From Bacteroidales bacterium (lineage in GTDB: Bacteria > Bacteroidota > Bacteroidia > Bacteroidales > UBA1556), in NCBI GenBank assembly GCA_029935325.1, contig JAOZKO010000069.1:1-11456 (forward strand): a stretch of DNA of 11,456 nucleotides, in the 5' to 3' direction. The position numbers and the translations under genes are program-made. A model generated the notes under the pieces. The model worked only from the letters and a program-made list of their open reading frames with translations. It had not been told where the DNA came from and did not search any database. Numbering within the stretch: the first letter of the stretch is position 1; the number at the start of each line of letters is the position of its first letter. Of the stretch, positions 7,210-11,456 are shown in pieces.

Positions 7210-7285
7210 ATTATAATAGTTTAAATTTTATATTCAATATCAATAATGATAATCTCCATCAAGAGCCTTATCAATTTTCGGTCTG

Positions 7286-7316
7286 CAAAAGTAATTCTAT
7301 TTACACAAATAGCAAA
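7286..7316 (-). promoter_or_regulatory. Putative promoter of rpmE2 (TTTG - 19 nt - TACTTTTG)
   Basis: On the minus strand a TTTG (7316-7313) is followed after 19 nt by TACTTTTG (7293-7286). This matches both parts of the Bacteroidota primary promoter (-33 TTTG and -7 TAnnTTTG) with suitable spacing. It is the best complete promoter in the window. Confidence 0.65.
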
Positions 7317-7357
7317 ATATTATATGGACTTTTTCGACAATAAAATGTTAATTACTT

Positions 7358-8401
7358 TTATAAGGCTTCCAGAAAGCTTATTACATCAACATTATCAGCG
7401 TATTCCATAAGTTTCGGAGATTGTGAATTTCCAAATGAAACAGCAGTTTTTATATCCTTATTACCACTTATAACACATTGAATGCTATCATTTCGGATGC
7501 TTAATCGTCGTATTTCTGATTCATAATCGGTATAAAACTCATAATGTAGTACCGCTGCAGGACTTGCAATAGCTCCATTTTCTGTCACTAGAAGAAAGCC
7601 ATTATCGAAATGCACTTGATTATTTATTAGCATCAATGATTTATTATATTCATAGTTATTAATATACTTAGTATGTAATGAAACATAATCGTAGGACTGA
7701 AAGGCATCTAATAAAATAGGTATTTCGTAATCTATAGGAAGCATTATCTTGGACACATTACGACAACCTAGACCAAAATAAAAAAACACATCCTTTGCTA
7801 GGTTCTCCAGTTCTTCTCTACTTTCTTCTCCACTTAATATAGCAATGGAGTTTCTATTTCTCCGAATTATATGAGGATACTTACCAAAGTAATAATCGAA
7901 ATATCTCGATGAATTATCACTACCAGTAGCAATTATAGCATCAAAATCCTTTAAAAGATGATCTTCAAATCTTATTTTATTTCTAAAGCTTGGCTCTATA
8001 GAAATAAGCATATCAGCTATATATGGCAGTAAAAATTGATCATTGGATGATAGTTTCCCGATAAATGATTTACCGCTTATCAATACTGAAAGGAAGTCAT
8101 GAAAACCTACCATTGGAATATTGCCAGCCATTATCACTCCTACCCTTATATTTGATTCGCTATACTTATTATCAGAGTAATTACTAGTCCAGTTTTCAAG
8201 AGCTCGCTTGTCAAGCATTGCAATAATATTTTCAAAAGCTGTCTTAAGAAACTTTTGAGTAAACCAAGGGTTGTATTGCTCTGCTTTAATTAATAAATCC
8301 TGAAAATTCTCCAAATCTTGTTTGTTTGAGTTTTCAGTACTTAGACTTTTTAATTGTTCTCCCAATAGAGATAGTGCGTTAATTCTTTCTTTTATTATCA
8401 T
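7358..8401 (-). CDS. LuxC-family acyl-CoA reductase
   Basis: LuxC-type enzymes belong to the aldehyde dehydrogenase superfamily and reduce acyl-CoA (or another acyl thioester) to an aldehyde with NADPH. This 347-residue protein has GVIMAGNIPMVGFHDFLSVL (88-107), a cofactor-region motif; KDFDAIIATGSDNSSRYFDY (151-170); and GLGCRNVSKIMLP (210-222), with Cys213 in the place of the nucleophilic cysteine. The last part (PKLMEYADNVDVISFL) is also characteristic. It is shorter than bioluminescence LuxC (about 480 residues), and no luxD/luxE or luciferase genes are nearby, so light production is not implied. The physiological substrate is unknown. A full-match -7 box ends only 4 nt before the ATG, so the mRNA is probably leaderless or nearly so. 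A strong terminator separates it from the TonB receptor gene upstream. Confidence 0.85.
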   Translation of the reverse strand: MIIKERINALSLLGEQLKSLSTENSNKQDLENFQDLLIKAEQYNPWFTQKFLKTAFENIIAMLDKRALENWTSNYSDNKYSESNIRVGVIMAGNIPMVGFHDFLSVLISGKSFIGKLSSNDQFLLPYIADMLISIEPSFRNKIRFEDHLLKDFDAIIATGSDNSSRYFDYYFGKYPHIIRRNRNSIAILSGEESREELENLAKDVFFYFGLGCRNVSKIMLPIDYEIPILLDAFQSYDYVSLHTKYINNYEYNKSLMLINNQVHFDNGFLLVTENGAIASPAAVLHYEFYTDYESEIRRLSIRNDSIQCVISGNKDIKTAVSFGNSQSPKLMEYADNVDVISFLEAL

Positions 8402-8405
8402 GTGG

Positions 8406-8413
8406 CAAAAGTA
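8406..8413 (-). promoter_or_regulatory. Putative -7 promoter box (TACTTTTG) abutting the LuxC-family start codon
   Basis: The minus strand reads TACTTTTG, then CCAC, then the ATG at 8401-8399. If the box works, transcription would start at or within a few bases of the ATG. No -33 TTTG is seen; the upstream region is the A/T-rich flank of the terminator at 8439-8469. Confidence 0.45.
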
Positions 8414-8438
8414 ATAGAAATAAGAAATAAGAATGTAT

Positions 8439-8469
8439 AAAAAAAGCTCAATATAAATTGAGCTTTTTT
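8439..8469 (-). terminator. Intrinsic terminator after the TonB receptor gene (potentially bidirectional)
   Basis: An 8-bp perfect stem AGCTCAAT / ATTGAGCT (8445-8452 and 8457-8464) with loop ATAA is flanked by A and T runs on both sides, so it has a T-tract in either direction. It lies about 20 nt after the receptor stop codon and before the LuxC-family gene, insulating the riboswitch-controlled unit from that gene. Confidence 0.88.
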
Positions 8470-8489
8470 AAAACTATAATAGATTGGGT

Positions 8490-10874
8490 TTAAAACCTCA
8501 AATCCAAACCAATCATAAAATTAATTCCAGCCTGAGGGAAATATCCATCAATCACTCCTCGCTCCATTTGGTTGTTTGAGTTAGTAGAGTTATAGCTATA
8601 TACCCATGCGTTAGAAGCATATTTTGCATTAAAAATATTATTAATGCTAAAGTTTAAACCAACATCCTTAATCCACTTAGTAGCAATCGAATAGCGGAAT
8701 AATAAATCAGTAGTTGTATAAGCATCCAAACTATTATAATCATTGGATGTATTATCTATATATTGCTTACCTACATATTTAGTGTTTACTAATATTTCAA
8801 CATTATCTATTGGCTTTATTTGAAACTGATTTGCAGCAACTACATTAGGTGAAAAAGCTATATCTGTAGTACCAAGATATGTTGAATCCTGAGACCATGT
8901 ATCCCAATTATCAACATATTCAGTATAATTATTTATCTTATTTTGACTAAGACTAACATTCGCATTCCAACTTAGCCATTTTGTTATCCTTGCACCAAAA
9001 ATAAGTTCTATTCCTAATCTATGCGATTTTTCCACATTGGTCATAATAGCTGCTCCCACATTATTAATCTTTCCGGTCATGATAAGCTGGTCATTATAAT
9101 CCATATAGTACACATTAGCCCTAAGCAAGAAATTTTGCAAATTAAATGAATATCCTAACTCATAGTCAATTAAAGTTTCTGGCACTGGTTCTTTTCCTAT
9201 ATCAGCATCTCTGAAATCGCTTCTACTTGGCTCCTTCTGTGCTGTAGCTATAGAAAAATATAATTGATGCATATCATTCATTGTAAGCGTAATACCGCCC
9301 TTTGGATTAATGAAATTAAATTGGTGATTTGAAGTTAAATCTTTAAAATCATCATGTATTCCTGTCATCCAATAGTCAATCCGGCGGTATTGAATATCAC
9401 CGTATATATTTAATTTATCGCTGATTGAATAGTTAGCTTTAGCAAAAAGATTATATGTATTCTTCTCTCCATTATTACGATACCACTCATAATCCTTTCC
9501 CATAAGTGCATATTCTGCCCATATTATTTTACCAAAGTGATCTCCATCATAATGATTAGCAGAACCGCCAATATTTAAAGAGAGGTCTTTTTTATTATTA
9601 TAATCGAAGGAGAATGTAACTCCATAAAAATCATTATCCAACCACTTTTGCTGTACCAAATCAGTTCTACTAATTGTATCACTACCAATAATAAAGTCTT
9701 CTATACCATAATCAGCAAGCTTTCGATTATCTTTCTTACTTTCGTAATAGCCTCTACCTTTTGTATAATGTAATGCGCCATTAAAATTCCAATGTGAATT
9801 TATTTTTTTTGAATATAGCATTTGATAATTATCCTGTTGGTAATTATCAGTCTCATTATCATAAGTATAAGGATTATAGGTGGGATTAGTTTCTAAACTA
9901 TCTTTTGGAATCCCTGCCCAAGATTGGTATGTTTTTTCTTTTCCTGAGAATACATTAAACCTAAGAATTGAATTTTCACCATAATAAGCTCCAGAAACAA
10001 AGAATGATTTTAAATCCGAAGAGGCTCTATCTACATAACCATCAGAATAGATTTTAGATAAGCGGGTATCAAACGACCATTTGCCATCAATTAAGCCAGT
10101 GGAAGCGGACATCCTATATCTTTGCGTATTATATGAACCATAAGATGTGCTTATTTCAGCAATAGGCTTTTGTTCTAAAGCTGCTGACAACATATTAATA
10201 GAAGCACCAAATGCCGCTGCTCCATTACTTGATGTTCCTACACCACGCTGAATTTGAATACTATTAAGAGAAGCTGTTAAATCGGGCATATTAACCCACC
10301 AAACACCATGACTTTCTGGGTCATTCATTGGTATTCCATTTAATGTCACATTAATACGTGAAATATCTGTTCCTCGAATACGAATTGAAGTATAACCTAC
10401 TCCTGCACCTGCATCTGACGAACTAACCACAGAAGGAGTAAGATTAAGAATATAAGGCAAATCCTTGCCTATATCTGCTTTCTTAAGTTCAGCCTTTGAG
10501 ATATTCTCAAAAGTAGTTCCAGTTCTGTCACTAGCTCTGGTTGAAGTTATTACCACTTCATTCTCCATAATAGTAGCTGTAGTCATGCTGATTTTAATTT
10601 CTATATTCTTATCCAAGTCAAGTTCTTGAATATGATCTTCGAAACCAAGATAGCTTACTTTAATAGTATAACTCCCCTTTTTTACATTATTCAAGGAAAA
10701 GTTCCCTTGTAAATCACTAACAGCAATTTTATAGGTTTCATTGATTACAATATGCGCCCCAGGAAGGCTCTCATTGGTGGCTTGGTCAGTAATATGACCC
10801 TTAATGCTCAGCTGTGCAAAAAGCCCTAAAGGCAGTACACTCAATAGCATTAGTGAAATAAATTTGTTAAACAT
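8490..10874 (-). CDS. TonB-dependent outer-membrane receptor, probable thiamin or thiamin-precursor transporter
   Basis: This 794-residue receptor is controlled by the TPP riboswitch just upstream, the main reason to assign thiamin-type uptake. Riboswitch-linked receptors of this kind are known in Bacteroidota (the B. theta thiamin receptor is an example). The signal peptide is residues 1-20 (cleavage LFA-QLS). Residues 22-97 are a carboxypeptidase-regulatory-like beta-sandwich (IKGHITDQATNESLPGAHIV, then DLQGNFSLNNV). ENEVVITSTRAS (104-115) looks like the TonB-box region. The plug follows at about 118-230 with SIRIRGTDISRINVTLNGIP (163-182) and QIQRGVGTSSNGAAAFGASI (207-226). The rest is a 22-strand-type barrel ending in the expected aromatic residue (GLDLRF, Phe794). 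No inner-membrane PnuT or thiamin pyrophosphokinase gene follows in this window. The substrate could be thiamin, HMP or a phosphorylated form. Confidence 0.92.
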   Translation of the reverse strand: MFNKFISLMLLSVLPLGLFAQLSIKGHITDQATNESLPGAHIVINETYKIAVSDLQGNFSLNNVKKGSYTIKVSYLGFEDHIQELDLDKNIEIKISMTTATIMENEVVITSTRASDRTGTTFENISKAELKKADIGKDLPYILNLTPSVVSSSDAGAGVGYTSIRIRGTDISRINVTLNGIPMNDPESHGVWWVNMPDLTASLNSIQIQRGVGTSSNGAAAFGASINMLSAALEQKPIAEISTSYGSYNTQRYRMSASTGLIDGKWSFDTRLSKIYSDGYVDRASSDLKSFFVSGAYYGENSILRFNVFSGKEKTYQSWAGIPKDSLETNPTYNPYTYDNETDNYQQDNYQMLYSKKINSHWNFNGALHYTKGRGYYESKKDNRKLADYGIEDFIIGSDTISRTDLVQQKWLDNDFYGVTFSFDYNNKKDLSLNIGGSANHYDGDHFGKIIWAEYALMGKDYEWYRNNGEKNTYNLFAKANYSISDKLNIYGDIQYRRIDYWMTGIHDDFKDLTSNHQFNFINPKGGITLTMNDMHQLYFSIATAQKEPSRSDFRDADIGKEPVPETLIDYELGYSFNLQNFLLRANVYYMDYNDQLIMTGKINNVGAAIMTNVEKSHRLGIELIFGARITKWLSWNANVSLSQNKINNYTEYVDNWDTWSQDSTYLGTTDIAFSPNVVAANQFQIKPIDNVEILVNTKYVGKQYIDNTSNDYNSLDAYTTTDLLFRYSIATKWIKDVGLNFSINNIFNAKYASNAWVYSYNSTNSNNQMERGVIDGYFPQAGINFMIGLDLRF

Positions 10875-10901
10875 TATAAATATAAATTAGATAAAACTTT
10901 T

Positions 10902-10929
10902 GAATATAATGGTGGGTTCCGCCATATTC
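10902..10929 (-). other. Hairpin in receptor leader, near start codon
   Basis: GAATAT (10924-10929, minus strand) can pair with ATATTC (10902-10907), and GG with CC inside a small bulge, placing a hairpin about 27 nt before the receptor ATG. It may be part of the riboswitch expression platform, but lacks the T-tract of a terminator. Confidence 0.35.
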
Positions 10930-10954
10930 TTAAATAAAAAGTTTGCCCTAAGAA

Positions 10955-10990
10955 GGATGTAATTGACAAAATAATTACGTCTTTACATCC
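10955..10990 (-). promoter_or_regulatory. Candidate expression-platform hairpin downstream of the TPP aptamer
   Basis: GGATGTAA (10983-10990, minus strand) and TTACATCC (10955-10962) form a perfect 8-bp inverted repeat directly after the aptamer. A second GGATGT copy (10991-10996) overlaps the aptamer's 3' end, so the TTACATCC strand could pair with either copy. That is the arrangement expected if this arm switches partners on ligand binding. It is not followed by a T-tract. Confidence 0.4.
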
Positions 10991-11070
10991 ACATCCCTAC
11001 GCCGGCACTACCCGGTTCAGGTAATATGGGTATGATCTCAGCCCTAAGTTTTGGGGCACCCCTTAATGAA
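10983..11070 (-). ncRNA. TPP riboswitch (THI element)
   Basis: Read on the minus strand, the conserved blocks occur in order: AAGGGGTGCCCC (11065-11054), GGGCTGAGATCATACCC (11043-11027), ACCTGAACCGGGTAGTGCC (11021-11003) and GGCGTAGGGATG (11004-10993). They form P2 (GGGGT with ATACCC), P3 (GCCC with GGGC) and the CTGAGA and ACCTGA cores that bind the pyrimidine and diphosphate parts of TPP. The P3 arm is short. Binding of TPP is expected to turn down the receptor gene beginning at 10874. The switching mechanism is not obvious from the leader. Confidence 0.95.
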
Positions 11071-11077
11071 ATCTGTG

Positions 11078-11085
11078 CAAAATTA
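11078..11085 (-). promoter_or_regulatory. Putative -7 promoter box (TAATTTTG) for the riboswitch-receptor unit
   Basis: The minus strand reads TAATTTTG, a full match to TAnnTTTG, about 8 nt before the predicted aptamer 5' end. Transcription would thus begin right at the riboswitch, as expected. No -33 TTTG is apparent. Confidence 0.5.
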
Positions 11086-11140
11086 AATTATTTTTTGATA
11101 TTAATGTAGAATAGTTTTGAGAATTTGTTGTTTTGCTTTG

Positions 11141-11236
11141 TTGTAAGGAATTGAAAAGTGTTGTAAGGAATGGTAAAGGATTGTAAGGAGTCGTAAAGGA
11201 TGGTAAGGAGTCGTAAAGGATGGTAAGGAATTGAAA
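11141..11236. repeat. Array of 10-bp repeats, copy 1
   Basis: About nine and a half 10-bp units run in exact register from 11141, with the pattern TNGTAARGRR (for example TTGTAAGGAA, TGGTAAAGGA, TCGTAAAGGA, TGGTAAGGAG). Units alternate GTAAGG and GTAAAG, giving a 20-bp super-period; TCGTAAAGGA TGGTAAGGAG/A repeats at 11191-11230. The purine-rich strand is the plus strand. No spacers are present, so it is not a CRISPR. An open frame through it (11088-11270) is a by-product of the repeat. Confidence 0.9.
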
Positions 11237-11269
11237 GCATCGACAAAAAAATTCTCAACCTAAACCACA

Positions 11270-11365
11270 ACCTTTTGCATTTTACACTTTAGCCTTTGCA
11301 TTTTACCTTAACCTCAGTCTTATACTTTATACTTTTGCCTTTTTATTTTAGCCTTTAGCCTTATA
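11270..11365. repeat. Pyrimidine-rich low-complexity spacer between the two arrays
   Basis: This segment is composed of near-repeats such as CTTTTGCATTTTAC, ACTTTAGCCTTTGCATTTTACC and TTTAGCCTTTAGCC. Similar words occur at 1597-1612 in the gap downstream of the OmpH-like gene. It contains no ORF or RNA gene that I can support. Confidence 0.65.
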
Positions 11366-11376
11366 TACGGAAAGGA

Positions 11377-11456
11377 TTGTAAAGAAATTGTAAGGAATTG
11401 TAAAGTGTTGTAAGGAATGGTAAAGGATTGTAAGGAGTCGTAAAGGATGGTAAGGA
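11377..11456. repeat. Array of 10-bp repeats, copy 2 (continues past window edge)
   Basis: The same 10-bp units resume: an irregular 11-bp unit TTGTAAAGAAA, then seven units in register from 11388 to the window end. Bases 11388-11456 align with 11141-11209 with a single difference (T at 11391 against A at 11144), an offset of 247 bp. Flanking sequences of the two arrays are not similar. The array runs off the right edge, so its length is unknown. Confidence 0.9.

Noticed and set aside
7358..8401. Bioluminescence (lux) operon
   Set aside because: Only a LuxC-family gene is present; luxA, luxB, luxD and luxE are absent and the protein is much shorter than lux-operon LuxC.
11088..11270. 60-codon minus-strand open frame through the 10-bp array
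   Set aside because: Its sequence is a direct read-out of the repeat units. It has no promoter box close by and no recognisable domain, and its end runs into the leader side of the TPP riboswitch unit.
11141..11456. CRISPR array
   Set aside because: The units are 10 bp with no unique spacers, and no cas genes are visible.
1..11456. Genomic island or mobile element
   Set aside because: No integrase, transposase, tRNA, terminal inverted repeats or attachment-site duplication is visible, and most genes are housekeeping or envelope genes of uniform AT-rich character.

Overview
The window looks like chromosomal DNA from a member of the Bacteroidota; the order cannot be fixed from this stretch. 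The evidence is AT-rich DNA, start codons without Shine-Dalgarno sequences, repeated promoter -7 boxes of the TAnnTTTG type, a zinc-independent L31 protein, an OmpH/Skp-like chaperone with an N-terminal anchor, and a TonB-dependent receptor with an N-terminal carboxypeptidase-regulatory-like domain. No transposase, integrase, tRNA, rRNA, CRISPR array or phage gene is visible.

Layout. 1-840 (-) is enoyl-ACP reductase FabI, cut at its C-terminus by the window edge. 993-1499 (-) is a small lipoprotein with MORN-like (YwqK-type) repeats. 1660-2337 (-) is an OmpH/Skp-like periplasmic protein. 2445-4412 (-) is a large membrane glycosyltransferase: a GT2 catalytic domain joined to what looks like a decayed polyprenyl-phosphate sugar-phosphotransferase. 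Two plus-strand genes follow: a DUF2061 membrane protein (4657-5013) and a GT39/ArnT-like membrane glycosyltransferase (5086-6678). The minus strand resumes with ribosomal protein L31 type B (6943-7209), which has its own promoter and terminator, a LuxC-family acyl-CoA reductase (7358-8401), and a TonB-dependent receptor (8490-10874). A TPP riboswitch (about 10983-11070) lies in the receptor's leader, so the receptor most likely imports thiamin or a thiamin precursor. From about 11141 to the right edge there is no gene, only short-period repeats.

How the genes relate. Most are housekeeping or envelope functions: fatty acid synthesis, outer-membrane protein chaperoning, cell-surface glycan assembly, translation and vitamin uptake. 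They appear to be mainly single transcription units rather than one operon, because most minus-strand genes have their own -7 box and two have clear intrinsic terminators. The riboswitch-receptor unit is the best-supported regulatory link.

No clearly new multi-gene system was found. The items most worth a second look are the GT2/degenerate phosphoglycosyltransferase chimera, the paired 10-bp-period arrays at the right edge (68 of 69 aligned bases identical, 247 bp apart), the possible riboswitch expression platform, and a LuxC-type gene whose promoter nearly abuts its start codon.
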